Source of the DNA: Halostagnicola kamekurae
GTDB lineage: Archaea > Halobacteriota > Halobacteria > Halobacteriales > Natrialbaceae
Assembly (NCBI RefSeq): GCF_900116205.1
Contig: NZ_FOZS01000002.1
Span: 1,138,186 to 1,202,185, forward strand
DNA length: 64,000 bases
Direction: 5' to 3'
This document shows positions 45,146-53,774 of this stretch, one piece after another (position 1 is the stretch's first letter; every line of letters begins with the position of its first letter). The position numbers were made by a program, and so were the translations under genes. The notes below the pieces were generated by a model. The model was not told the DNA's origin, searched no databases, and saw only the letters and a list, made by a program, of their open reading frames with translations.

Positions 45146-46723
45146 ATGCCAGAGGAGGAACTCGCTGCGCGGGTCGCGGACGTACTGACGGTCGACGCCG
45201 AGGAGTTTCGCTCTCGGGCCGAGGCCGACGCCGAAACGATCATCCAGGCGATCGACGACGGGGTCTTCGACAACCCCCAGGCGATCGTCGGCCTCGAGTA
45301 CGAGTTCTACGCGATCGAATCCGAGGCGTGTTCGCTCCGGCGGGTGCCCCGTCGGCTCCTCGAGTTGATCGGGTTCGAGAAGGAACTCGGACTCCACAAC
45401 GCCGAGATGACGACGAGTCCCCAGCCGCTGAACGCCGACGGGCTTCGAGCACAAGAGTCGGAGGTCAAAGCCCGCCTGCGGACGGCCCTGAACGTCACCA
45501 ACTCGGAGGGAATGCGACTCGTCAGCGACGCCATGTGGACGATCCCACCGGAAGGTGAGGACGCGACGACCTACCTCACCGATAGCGTCGAACGGACGGT
45601 CGCCGACGATGGTGAGGACGGCGGGGCGGCCGAGCGAGGGGATGGCGAGCGGATCCGGATCGCGACGAACATGAGCGATTCGGGCCGGTACCACGCGATG
45701 GCAAACACCGACCGCGCCCAGTCGGCCGCCATGGAGATCGACGCGCCGAACGTGACCCTCGAGGCCGATACCGTCATGCCCGAGAGCCTCATCACGTCGA
45801 TCCAGCCCCACTATCAGGTTCCCCACGCGATCGACCTCCCGCTGTATTTCAACTACGCGCTGCGCATCGCTGGACCCCTACTGGCACTCGGCGTCAACTC
45901 CCCGTTCTTCCCCGCGGACTGTTACGATGAGGGCGTCGCCCCCGAGGGCGTCCTCGAGGACGCGTGGATGGAACACCGAATCAGCGTCTTCGAATCGGTG
46001 CTCAACGAGCGAAACACCTCCGAGGGGAAGGTGCGGTTCCCGCGCGACCTGGGGCAGGTCGAGGAGGCGATCGAGCGGATCGTCGAGGACGACACGCTCG
46101 TGCCGATGCCAGTCGAAACCGGCGACCGGTTCGACGACCAGTTCCCGCACTTCCGACGCAAACACGGCACCTACTGGCGCTGGGTTCGGCCCGTCTTCGA
46201 CGGCGCGACGCGCTCGGCCGCCAACGCCCGCATCGAGTTCCGCCCGATCCCCGCCCAGCCGACGGTTCGGGACTCGGTCGCCTTCCAGGCCGCCTTCGCC
46301 GGGCTGCTCGAGAGCCTGGTCCGCCTCGAGCACCCGGTCTACGAACTCGACTGGGAACACGCTCACGAGAACTTCTACGCTGCGATGCAATCGGGGCTCG
46401 ACGCGGACATGACGTGGATCACCAACGACGGCAAGGAGACCACCGACTCGTTCGAACTGTACGACGACCTGCTTGCTCACGCAGAAGACGGGCTGACCAA
46501 CCGCGGGCTCACCGAGGAAGAAGCCGCGAAGTACCTCTACCCCCTCAGACACCGCGTTCGACAGGGACTCACGCCCGCACAGTGGAAACACGATCAGGTG
46601 CGCCACGCGCTCGAGGAAGGCGACGACCTCGAGACGGCGATCGAGTCGATGCAGCGTACGTACGTCGACCGGCAATCGGAGACGCTCCTCGAGGGAAGCT
46701 TCGCGGACTGGGCGAGCGAGTGA
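45146..46723 (+). CDS. Glutamate-cysteine-ligase-like (carboxylate-amine ligase) protein
   Basis: Large acidic protein of 525 residues with the GCS2-like pattern: VGLEYEFYAIESE near residue 48, ELGLHNAEMTTSPQPLN as an acidic metal/substrate motif, and ARIEFRPIPAQPTVRDSVAFQAA. These fit an ATP-dependent ligase joining glutamate to an amine. Haloarchaea make gamma-glutamylcysteine with a separate GshA, and which of the two types this is cannot be decided here. The C-terminal region has a helical EEAAKYLYPLRHRVRQGLTP segment. Confidence 0.65.
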   Translation: MPEEELAARVADVLTVDAEEFRSRAEADAETIIQAIDDGVFDNPQAIVGLEYEFYAIESEACSLRRVPRRLLELIGFEKELGLHNAEMTTSPQPLNADGLRAQESEVKARLRTALNVTNSEGMRLVSDAMWTIPPEGEDATTYLTDSVERTVADDGEDGGAAERGDGERIRIATNMSDSGRYHAMANTDRAQSAAMEIDAPNVTLEADTVMPESLITSIQPHYQVPHAIDLPLYFNYALRIAGPLLALGVNSPFFPADCYDEGVAPEGVLEDAWMEHRISVFESVLNERNTSEGKVRFPRDLGQVEEAIERIVEDDTLVPMPVETGDRFDDQFPHFRRKHGTYWRWVRPVFDGATRSAANARIEFRPIPAQPTVRDSVAFQAAFAGLLESLVRLEHPVYELDWEHAHENFYAAMQSGLDADMTWITNDGKETTDSFELYDDLLAHAEDGLTNRGLTEEEAAKYLYPLRHRVRQGLTPAQWKHDQVRHALEEGDDLETAIESMQRTYVDRQSETLLEGSFADWASE

Positions 46724-46788
46724 GCCGCGAGTGGGTCCCCTCGGAGCGGGCTGAAAGGGACTAAGTACCGCCGGACGCGTGTGTGCGT

Positions 46789-47781
46789 ATGGTTACGTTC
46801 CTCTCCGGCGGTACCGGGACGCCGAAGCTGCTCGACGGAGTGGACGCCGCGTTCTCGCCGGACGACGTGACGGTCGTCGCCAACACCGGCGACGACGTCG
46901 AACTCGGCGGATTGCTCGTCTGCCCGGACGTCGATACGCTGCTCTTCCAGGGCGGCGACGTGCTCGATCGCGAGACGTGGTGGGGGATCGAGGACGACAC
47001 CCATCACACGAACGCCGAACTACTCGATATCGCCGACGCGGCGGACCTCCCGACCGGCCCGCAGTACCTCTCGGACGACCGACAGACCGCCGGTCGAGCG
47101 ATCGCCGACTGGCGGCGCTTTTCGGGCGTCGGCGAGTTCATGACGATCGGCGACCGCGACCGCGCGGTCCACATCACGCGAACCAGCCTCCTCGATCAGG
47201 GACGGAGCCTGAGCGAGGCGATCGCGTCCCTGGCGTCGGCGTTCGAGGTCCCGTTCGATCTGCTGCCGATGAGCGACGAGCCGATCGCCAGTCTCGTCCA
47301 CACGGAGGACGGAACGATGCACTTTCAGGAGTACTGGGTCGGATGGAACGCAGAGCCCGCGGTCGAGGACGTCGAGTTTCGGGGATCGAACGACGCCGAC
47401 CCCGCCCCGGGCGTGCTCGAGGCGCTCGCGGATCCGGTCGTGATCGGCCCGTCGAACCCGGTGACCAGCATCGGCCCGATGCTCTCGATTCCGGGGTTCG
47501 CCGACGCGCTCGGGCAGACGCCGGTCGTCGTCGTCTCGCCGTTTCTCGGCGACGAGGCGTTCTCCGGCCCCGCTGGACAGTTGATGGACGCCGCGGGCGC
47601 GGACCCCTCGACCGCCGGACTCGCGGAGACCTACCCGTTCGCCGACGCGTTTGTCGTCGACGAGGCCGACGACACCGAGTTCGACCGGCCCACGATTCGA
47701 ACCGACATCAGGATCGACTCGAGCGACGACGCAGCGCGCGTCGCTCGAACGGTGGCGGACGCCATCGAGCGGGTCGAGTAA
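46789..47781 (+). CDS. cofD: 2-phospho-L-lactate (phosphoenolpyruvate) transferase of F420 synthesis
   Basis: Enzyme of 330 residues that attaches the lactyl/enolpyruvyl phosphate side chain to Fo, the late step in coenzyme F420 formation. [12 protein letters not shown] at residues 6-17 and [21 protein letters not shown] are the CofD signature, with [13 protein letters not shown] in the C-terminal half. A GTG six bases upstream is an alternative start. It is followed after five bases by a Dus-like gene, so they are probably cotranscribed. Confidence 0.93.
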   Translation: MVTFLSGGTGTPKLLDGVDAAFSPDDVTVVANTGDDVELGGLLVCPDVDTLLFQGGDVLDRETWWGIEDDTHHTNAELLDIADAADLPTGPQYLSDDRQTAGRAIADWRRFSGVGEFMTIGDRDRAVHITRTSLLDQGRSLSEAIASLASAFEVPFDLLPMSDEPIASLVHTEDGTMHFQEYWVGWNAEPAVEDVEFRGSNDADPAPGVLEALADPVVIGPSNPVTSIGPMLSIPGFADALGQTPVVVVSPFLGDEAFSGPAGQLMDAAGADPSTAGLAETYPFADAFVVDEADDTEFDRPTIRTDIRIDSSDDAARVARTVADAIERVE

Positions 47782-47786
47782 GTTCC

Positions 47787-48542
47787 ATGTTCTCCCCACC
47801 ACTCGCACTGGCGAGTCTCAGCGGCGAGGCGGACGCCGACTGGGCGCGAGCGGGCGCACCGTTCGCCGGCTGTGCGTTTCTCGGCGGCATCGCGATCGAC
47901 GAACGGTCCCGAGCGGCGGCCCGCGAACTCGTCGAGCGCGACCGCAACGAGTTCCTGCCAGCGGACCCGTTCGCGTTCGTCGATCGCCAGCTCGAGGCCC
48001 TCGAGTCGGTTCCGATACGCCCTGCATTCAACGTTCGAACGACGACGGCGGACCCGCTCGTCCCCGCCGGTCGAATCTGTCGGGATCGAGACGCGCTGCT
48101 CGAAATAAACGCCCACTGTCGACAGGACGAGCTGTGCGCCGTCGGCTGCGGCGAGCGGCTGCTCGCCGACACTAACCGCCTTCGATCGTACGTCGAGACG
48201 GCGATCGAGACGGGGGCGACGACGGGCGTCAAAGTGCGTGCGGAGGTTTCCGGCATCGACCTGCCGACGCTCGCGAGCGAACTCGAGGACGCCGGCGCGG
48301 CGTTCGTACACGTCGACGCGATGGACTCCGAGTCGGTGATCGCCGATATCGTCGCCGAGACGGAGCTGTACGTGATCGCGAACAACGGCGTTCGCGACGA
48401 ACCGACGGTCCGCGAGTACGCCGAGTACGGGGCCGACGCGGTCAGCGTCGGCCGGCCGAGCGACAACCCGGTCGTCCTCGAGCGCGTCCGAAACGCCGTC
48501 GACACCCACCTCGGTCTCGAGCGGGAAACGGCCTTGCGATGA
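47787..48542 (+). CDS. tRNA-dihydrouridine synthase-like TIM-barrel protein
   Basis: Protein of 251 residues resembling the FMN-binding Dus/dihydroorotate dehydrogenase barrel (FAGCAFLGGIAIDE, VRAEVSGIDLPTLASELEDAG, HVDAMDSESVIADI, VIANNGVRDEPTVREYAEYG, AVSVGRPSDNP). The catalytic Cys of true Dus enzymes is not evident at the expected place; NAHCRQDELCAVGCGE carries cysteines instead. It is five bases after cofD. Function is uncertain; a role in the pterin or F420 neighbourhood is possible. Confidence 0.7.
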   Translation: MFSPPLALASLSGEADADWARAGAPFAGCAFLGGIAIDERSRAAARELVERDRNEFLPADPFAFVDRQLEALESVPIRPAFNVRTTTADPLVPAGRICRDRDALLEINAHCRQDELCAVGCGERLLADTNRLRSYVETAIETGATTGVKVRAEVSGIDLPTLASELEDAGAAFVHVDAMDSESVIADIVAETELYVIANNGVRDEPTVREYAEYGADAVSVGRPSDNPVVLERVRNAVDTHLGLERETALR

Positions 48543-48612
48543 GTCCACCGGGCTATCCGTGCGTTTCCAGCAAGTCCTAAGCCGCCGGCCGACAGAGTCG
48601 ACGACAGTGCAT

Positions 48613-49464
48613 ATGCGAAGCGCCTCTCAGAACGCTGAACTCGCGCTGTTGCTCGAGGTCGCCGGGACGCCGAAACCGGGCAACGTCGACCGGAGCCGGG
48701 ACCTCGAGGACCTGCTTTTCGAACACTTCCTCGCGGGTGCAGTCGGGGCACAGGACGGCCTCCGGATGGCGGCGTCGGGCGAGCCGGTCGGCCGGTCGTT
48801 CGAACGCGCCGTCGAAGGGATGGCCGAACAGGGCGGGGGAAACACGCAGTTCGGGGCTCTGTTGTTGCTCGTTCCGCTCGTGAAGGCGGCGACCGACGGG
48901 CTCTCGCGGTCGGCCGCCGAGTCGGTCGTCGCGGACACCACCGTCGCGGATGCAAAAGCCTTTTACCGGGCGTTTGAGCACGTCGACGTCTTCGTTTCCG
49001 AACCCGACCCCGAGCTCGAGGCGCTCGACGTCCGACGCGGGAGCGGCGCGGCTCCGGCGCTCGAAGAGCGGGGGCTCACGCTTCTCGACGTGATGGACCG
49101 AAGCGTTCCCGGCGACGCCGTCGCTCGCGAATGGCTGACAGGGTTCGAGCGCTCGTTCGACGTCGCCGATAGAATCGCTGCGGCGCGAGGTCCGGTCGCC
49201 GACCGCGCCGCGAGTGCCTTTCTTACCGCCCTCGCGGAACGGCCGGACACGCTCGTCGCGAAACGCCGCGGCGAGGAGACCGCGACGAACGTGATGAAGC
49301 AGGCTGCCGAGTTGACTCGAGCCGACGGCGACGCGGTCGACCGTGAGGCGGTCGAATCGTTCGCAGACGACCTTGTCTCGCAGGGGATCAATCCGGGCAC
49401 GACCGCGGATCTGGTCGCCGCCGGGTTGTTCGTCGCCCTCGAGAACGAACTGATCGAACTATGA
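48613..49464 (+). CDS. Triphosphoribosyl-dephospho-CoA synthase-like (CitG family) protein
   Basis: Protein of 283 residues with the COG1767 pattern: GTPKPGNVDRSRDLEDL, GGGNTQFGALLLLVP, SQGINPGTTADLVAAGLFVA. Bacterial CitG/MdcB joins dephospho-CoA to ATP to make a lyase prosthetic group, but no citrate or malonate lyase lies here. In archaea and methylotrophs the family occurs with pterin/C1 genes, so a different substrate is likely. It overlaps the DUF447 gene by ATGA. Confidence 0.8.
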   Translation: MRSASQNAELALLLEVAGTPKPGNVDRSRDLEDLLFEHFLAGAVGAQDGLRMAASGEPVGRSFERAVEGMAEQGGGNTQFGALLLLVPLVKAATDGLSRSAAESVVADTTVADAKAFYRAFEHVDVFVSEPDPELEALDVRRGSGAAPALEERGLTLLDVMDRSVPGDAVAREWLTGFERSFDVADRIAAARGPVADRAASAFLTALAERPDTLVAKRRGEETATNVMKQAAELTRADGDAVDREAVESFADDLVSQGINPGTTADLVAAGLFVALENELIEL

Positions 49465-50186
49465 GCGGCGCTGGCGACGGGGCGAATGACCGCCGTGGTG
49501 ACGATGACGGGACGGATGACTACGACGACAGAGCGGACAGCGACGACGACGTCGAGTGGCCGGTCACGCTCGAGGGAGTGACCGAAACGGTCGTCACCAC
49601 GCTCGGACCAAACGGTCGCTGGAACGCGGCCGCACTCGGGCTGTTCGCCGAGACAGAGCCAGCGGGTCGGGACAAGTGCGAGGCCGAAGCGAAGGACCAA
49701 CACGCCAGCGAGGCGGGTGAAGACGACATCAGCGTAACCGCGCGCACGTGGGGAAACACCAGAACGCGGCGCAACTTCCACAGACGGGGCACTGGGTACG
49801 TCCAGTTTACGCGCGATCCCGTCGACTTCGTCGACGCCGCGCTCTCGATTTTCGAACTCGAGGAGCCGACGCTCGAGTCGGCCGACGCGTGGGTTCGGGT
49901 GACGGTCGAGCGAATCGAGTCCGGGACCGAGGACGGAACGCGGTGGGAAGCGTGGCGACTCGACCCGCTCGAGTCGGCCGTCGAAACCGAAACCGTGCCG
50001 ACGATAAACCGCGGGTTCGGTGCCGTCGTCGAGGCGACCGTCGCCGCCTCGAGACTCGAGGTCGACGGCTACGACGAATCCGTGCTTCGAGACCGGCTCG
50101 AGTACTACGAATCGGTGGTCGACCGGGCCGGCAGCGACCGCGAACGGGAGGCGCTCGCTCGCGTACGCGAGTGCGTGGACTGGTAG
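49461..50186 (+). CDS. DUF447 family protein (flavin split-barrel-like)
   Basis: Protein of 241 residues. After a very acidic Asp-rich N-terminus (1-32) it shows the DUF447 core: TETVVTTLGPNGRWNAAALG, TARTWGNTRTRRNFHRRG, FTRDPVDFVDAAL and NRGFGAVVEATVAASRL. The fold is related to FMN-binding split barrels. Biochemical role unknown. The four-base overlap with the CitG-like gene indicates a linked function, and both follow cofD and the Dus-like gene. Confidence 0.85.
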   Translation: MSGAGDGANDRRGDDDGTDDYDDRADSDDDVEWPVTLEGVTETVVTTLGPNGRWNAAALGLFAETEPAGRDKCEAEAKDQHASEAGEDDISVTARTWGNTRTRRNFHRRGTGYVQFTRDPVDFVDAALSIFELEEPTLESADAWVRVTVERIESGTEDGTRWEAWRLDPLESAVETETVPTINRGFGAVVEATVAASRLEVDGYDESVLRDRLEYYESVVDRAGSDREREALARVRECVDW

Positions 50187-50315
50187 ACGGCACCATCGAT
50201 CATCGGTACCATCGACTCGTGACCGGAACGGTTTCGGGAACGGCTAGGTGACGGACGCGACCACGATCGGATCAAAAGGGAGCAAATTAAGGCCCTCTAG
50301 ACGGAACCGTCCACT

Positions 50316-50507
50316 ATGGCAATCAAACCGGCCTACGTCAAAAAGACTGGGACGCTCCTGCTCGAGCAGTACCCGGACGCGTTCACGACCGACTTCGAAC
50401 AGAACAAAGACAGCGTCGAGAAGCTGACGAACATCGAATCCAAGGGCGTGCGAAACCGCATCGCCGGCTACGTCACGCGCAAGAAAAGCGGCCAGGTCGC
50501 AGCCTGA
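50316..50507 (+). CDS. rps17e: 30S ribosomal protein S17e
   Basis: Archaeal/eukaryotic-type small-subunit protein of 63 residues, the normal length. MAIKPAYVKKTGTLLLEQYP, FEQNKDSVEKLTNIESKGVR and NRIAGYVTRK are diagnostic. It follows the DUF447 gene by 130 bases with its own AT-rich promoter-like stretch (AGCAAATTAAGG) just upstream and so may be expressed independently. Confidence 0.95.
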   Translation: MAIKPAYVKKTGTLLLEQYPDAFTTDFEQNKDSVEKLTNIESKGVRNRIAGYVTRKKSGQVAA

Positions 50508-50638
50508 ATTTTACGGCACGTAACTCGCGGCGCTCGAGACTGAAGAGCAACACAGCACTCGCTTCGCGAGTCGCTCGATGGGAAGAGAGTCGATAGATGA
50601 ACCGTCTCGAATAACGCAGTTCAGAGTCGGGCGAGAGG

Positions 50639-50917
50639 TTAGTGTCCCTGGTCGCCGCGCACGCCGGGTTCCATGTACGCGCCGGCAAACAGCGCGACGA
50701 TCCCGAACGCGGAGGCGAACGCGAGGAGAACTATCCCCTGTAACAACGGTTCGCTCAACGGTTCGACGCCTCGCACGACCATTCCGCCCCCCATGTATCC
50801 CTGGTACCCCGCGAACGCGCCGAAGAGGATACTGACGACACCGACGACAGCAGCGCCGATACCGAAGCCGCCCTCGAACGGCCCGATTGCCGGCGAATCG
50901 GAAGTCGATTCGCTCAT
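50639..50917 (-). CDS. Small membrane protein with two helices
   Basis: Protein of 92 residues with a short polar start (MSESTSDSPAIGPFEGG) and two hydrophobic helices (IGAAVVGVVSILFGAFAGYQG and GIVLLAFASAFGIVALFAGA) separated by a Gly/Met-rich loop. The ATG at 50917 is chosen because the open frame upstream is basic and unlike haloarchaeal proteins. No function recognised. Convergent with rps17e. Confidence 0.7.
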   Translation of the reverse strand: MSESTSDSPAIGPFEGGFGIGAAVVGVVSILFGAFAGYQGYMGGGMVVRGVEPLSEPLLQGIVLLAFASAFGIVALFAGAYMEPGVRGDQGH

Positions 50918-51181
50918 CGGGACCACCCCGTCGAGCGAGCGAGTGACTGGCCGGAACAGGCCGAAACGCGACCATCGTCGATCCGGGTCGCCGCGGTCGA
51001 ACGCGTGTGGGTATCGTATTGCATTTAGCGTACTGTTCGGCTCCGTTTTCTTAATCTCTTCTATGCGCTCCGGGTACCGCTCGGTTTCGCCCCTGGAGCG
51101 CCGATCATGTTCGTCCGTCACAGCGTCAGTATGCGAGTGAAATCCAAACGGTTTTGCGCACCCAAACCCGAGGTGCGGAAA

Positions 51182-52216
51182 ATGACTGTACGTGTAGGCG
51201 TTCTCGGTGCAACGGGCGCTGTCGGCCAGCGACTGATCCAGCTACTCGATCCGCATCCGTCCTTCGAAATCGCGGCGCTAACGGCGAGCGACTCGAGCGC
51301 CGGTCGGTCCTATCGCGACGCGGCGAAGTGGCGCGTCGACTCCCCCATTCCGGCGGACGTCGCCGACATGACGGTACAGGCCACCGAACCGAACTCGGTT
51401 CCGGACGACGTCGACCTCCTTTTCTCGTCGCTCCCCTCGAGCGTCGGTGCGGAGGTCGAACCGGACTTCTGTAAAGCGGGGTACGTGCTCTCGTCGAACT
51501 CCTCGAACGCGCGGATGGACGCGGACGTTCCGCTCGTCATTCCGGAGGTCAACGCTGACCACCTCGACCTGCTCGAGGTCCAGCGCGACGAGCGCGGCTG
51601 GGACGGCGCGATGGTCAAAAACCCCAACTGCTCGACGATCACCTTCGTTCCGACGCTCGCCGCGCTCGCGCAGTTCGGCCTCGAGAGCGTCCACGTCTCG
51701 ACTCTGCAGGCCGTTTCGGGGGCGGGCTACGACGGCGTCACGTCGATGGAGATCATCGACAACGCGATCCCCCACATCGGCAGCGAGGAGGACAAACTCG
51801 AGACCGAATCGCGGAAGCTCCTCGGCGAGTTCGACGGCGCTTCTCTCACGGAAAACAGCGTCGAGGTCGCGGCCTCGTGTAACCGCATCCCGACCATCGA
51901 CGGCCATCTCGAGAACGTCTGGGTGGAAACGGAAGAGGAGATTTCAGCGGACGACGCCGCGGCGGCCATGGAGTCGTACCCGTCGCTCGAGCTCCCCTCC
52001 TCGCCGGACCCGCTCATCCACGTCTTCTCGGAACCGGATCGGCCCCAGCCGCGGATGGACCGAACGCTCGGCGGCGGCATGGCGATCGCCGCAGGCGGTA
52101 TCCGCGAGTCGCCGTTCGGACTGCAGTACAACTGTCTCGCACACAACACCATCCGCGGCGCCGCCGGTGCGAGCGTGCTCAACGGCGAACTGCTGCTTGA
52201 GAACGGCTACCTCTAG
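51182..52216 (+). CDS. asd: Aspartate-semialdehyde dehydrogenase
   Basis: NADP-dependent enzyme of 344 residues making aspartate semialdehyde for threonine, methionine and lysine synthesis. GVLGATGAVGQRL is the cofactor motif, VKNPNCSTITFVP contains the catalytic cysteine, and AVSGAGYDGV and CNRIPTIDGHL follow. It belongs to the archaeal/fungal branch. ATG 51182 lies immediately before the Rossmann strand, so the longer open frame upstream is not needed. Confidence 0.93.
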   Translation: MTVRVGVLGATGAVGQRLIQLLDPHPSFEIAALTASDSSAGRSYRDAAKWRVDSPIPADVADMTVQATEPNSVPDDVDLLFSSLPSSVGAEVEPDFCKAGYVLSSNSSNARMDADVPLVIPEVNADHLDLLEVQRDERGWDGAMVKNPNCSTITFVPTLAALAQFGLESVHVSTLQAVSGAGYDGVTSMEIIDNAIPHIGSEEDKLETESRKLLGEFDGASLTENSVEVAASCNRIPTIDGHLENVWVETEEEISADDAAAAMESYPSLELPSSPDPLIHVFSEPDRPQPRMDRTLGGGMAIAAGGIRESPFGLQYNCLAHNTIRGAAGASVLNGELLLENGYL

Positions 52217-52349
52217 ATCGTCCCGGCGCTGGTTCTCGAGGTGCGATGAGCCACGATTTTGGATGATTCGGAGGGCCACGGCTGCATACTCGCGAAGGGG
52301 ACCCCAGTAGCACCGGAGGTGAAGAAAATGCGGGCGGCTCAGTCCCGGA

Positions 52350-52604
52350 CTACTCGCTGCTCAGGTCGGCGTCGACGCGGAGTTCGGAGTCGGTGACCGT
52401 CACGACGTTGTCGGCGGGAACCTGGATATCGTCTTCGCCGGCTTCGCCGAAGCCGAGACTCTGAACCCAGGCGTTCGTGAGATTCGGTTCGGGGTCGACG
52501 AATGCGACCTGTTCGATGGCGTCGACCTCGGTGACGATACCGATCTGTTCGCCGCGGATGTCCATGAGGAACTTCCCTTCGTCTTCCGTCGAGAGGACCG
52601 TCAT
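52350..52604 (-). CDS. PRC-barrel-like protein
   Basis: Acidic protein of 84 residues (MTVLSTEDEGKFLMDIRGEQ start, then IGIVTEVDAIEQVAFVDPEP). This resembles haloarchaeal PRC-barrel proteins, a fold found in photosynthetic reaction-centre H subunits and in RNA-processing factors. Role unknown. The ATG at 52604 is used; the frame upstream lacks acidic character. It stands between convergent asd and the downstream-strand dehydrogenase gene. Confidence 0.72.
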   Translation of the reverse strand: MTVLSTEDEGKFLMDIRGEQIGIVTEVDAIEQVAFVDPEPNLTNAWVQSLGFGEAGEDDIQVPADNVVTVTDSELRVDADLSSE

Positions 52605-52695
52605 AGTCGGTATACGCTTTCGGCTATGCAAGTAAATACATTGGGGACCAGTAGCTGGAAGATTCCGAGTCGGGCTACGCCGCGTCTCCGTCCGC

Positions 52696-53664
52696 TCAGA
52701 GCGAAACACGGTTCTCGAGGTCCGCATCCCAGCCGGATCGCTCGATCCGCTCGACGTTCGTCGCGACGATATCCGCGAGTCGCTCGTAGTACTTCGGCGT
52801 GTGCCCTGAGTTGTGCGGTGTGATCTGGACGTTTCCGAGCCCCCAGAGCGGGTGGTCTTCCGGGAGCGGTTCCGGATCGGTCACGTCCAGCGACGCGCCG
52901 CGGATCAAACTCGAGCGCAACGCCTCGATGAGCGCGTCCGTGTCGATCACGGGTCCGCGCGCGACGTTCACCACGACCGCGTCGGGGTCGAGCGTGACGA
53001 ACTCCTCGTGGCCGATCAGTCCGCGAGTGGTGTCGGTGAGCGGGCAAGCGAGCACGAGGTAGTCGGTTCGAGCGAGCGCCGCCTCGAAGGCGTCCGTTCC
53101 GAACCCGATCACGTCGTCGGTGGGGCCGCCCTTCTCGGGTGAATACCGCACGCCGACCGTTTCGACGCCGAACGGCTCGAGACGCCGACAGACGGCCTCC
53201 CCGATCCCGCCGAGTCCGACGACGGTGACGGTCGAACCCTGGAGTTCGGTGGCCTGGTAGTGACGCCACTCCCGCCGTCGCTGGCGGCGCTGGGCCTCGT
53301 GAAACCGTCGGGTGAAGTGCAGTATCGCGCCGAGGACGTGCTCGCCGATGTTCGGTCCGTGGACGCCCGAGGCGTTCGTCACGCGAACCCCGCGCTCGCG
53401 GAGTTTCTCGAGCGGCAGGTGGCCGGTCCCGGCGTACGCACAGGCGAATACCTCGAGATTTTCGGCCTCCTCGAGCAGGTCGTCCTCGAGGATCATTCCG
53501 GTCGCGAACGTCGCGTCACGGATTTTTTCGCGCTCTTCGGCGGGCGTGCGAGCGAGTTCGACCGTTCGATCCGGAAGTCGCTCCCGTAGGGTCTCGGCGT
53601 ACTGTTCGACCGGCATCCCATGCGTTCCCCGTCGAAGGACGAGGACGTCGACGTCGTCGGCCAT
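52696..53664 (-). CDS. D-2-hydroxyacid dehydrogenase
   Basis: NAD-dependent dehydrogenase of 322 residues. The cofactor motif is VVGLGGIGEAVCRRLEPFG. VNVARGPVIDTDALIEAL carries the substrate-binding Arg, DVTDPEPLPEDHPLW the Glu, and ITPHNSGHTPKYYERL the catalytic His. Similar haloarchaeal enzymes reduce 2-oxoacids; the substrate is unclear. ATG 53670 six bases upstream is equally possible. Divergent from the geranylgeranyl-reductase homologue. Confidence 0.9.
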   Translation of the reverse strand: MADDVDVLVLRRGTHGMPVEQYAETLRERLPDRTVELARTPAEEREKIRDATFATGMILEDDLLEEAENLEVFACAYAGTGHLPLEKLRERGVRVTNASGVHGPNIGEHVLGAILHFTRRFHEAQRRQRRREWRHYQATELQGSTVTVVGLGGIGEAVCRRLEPFGVETVGVRYSPEKGGPTDDVIGFGTDAFEAALARTDYLVLACPLTDTTRGLIGHEEFVTLDPDAVVVNVARGPVIDTDALIEALRSSLIRGASLDVTDPEPLPEDHPLWGLGNVQITPHNSGHTPKYYERLADIVATNVERIERSGWDADLENRVSL

Positions 53665-53774
53665 ATGCATGCTGTCGAGCGGTGCCGTCAAAAACGTTGG
53701 TTCCGACCGATCGTTCAGGACAGCGGATACGAATTTCAGGCAGTTTAATATGGCTCGCTGACTCCGAACGGAGT

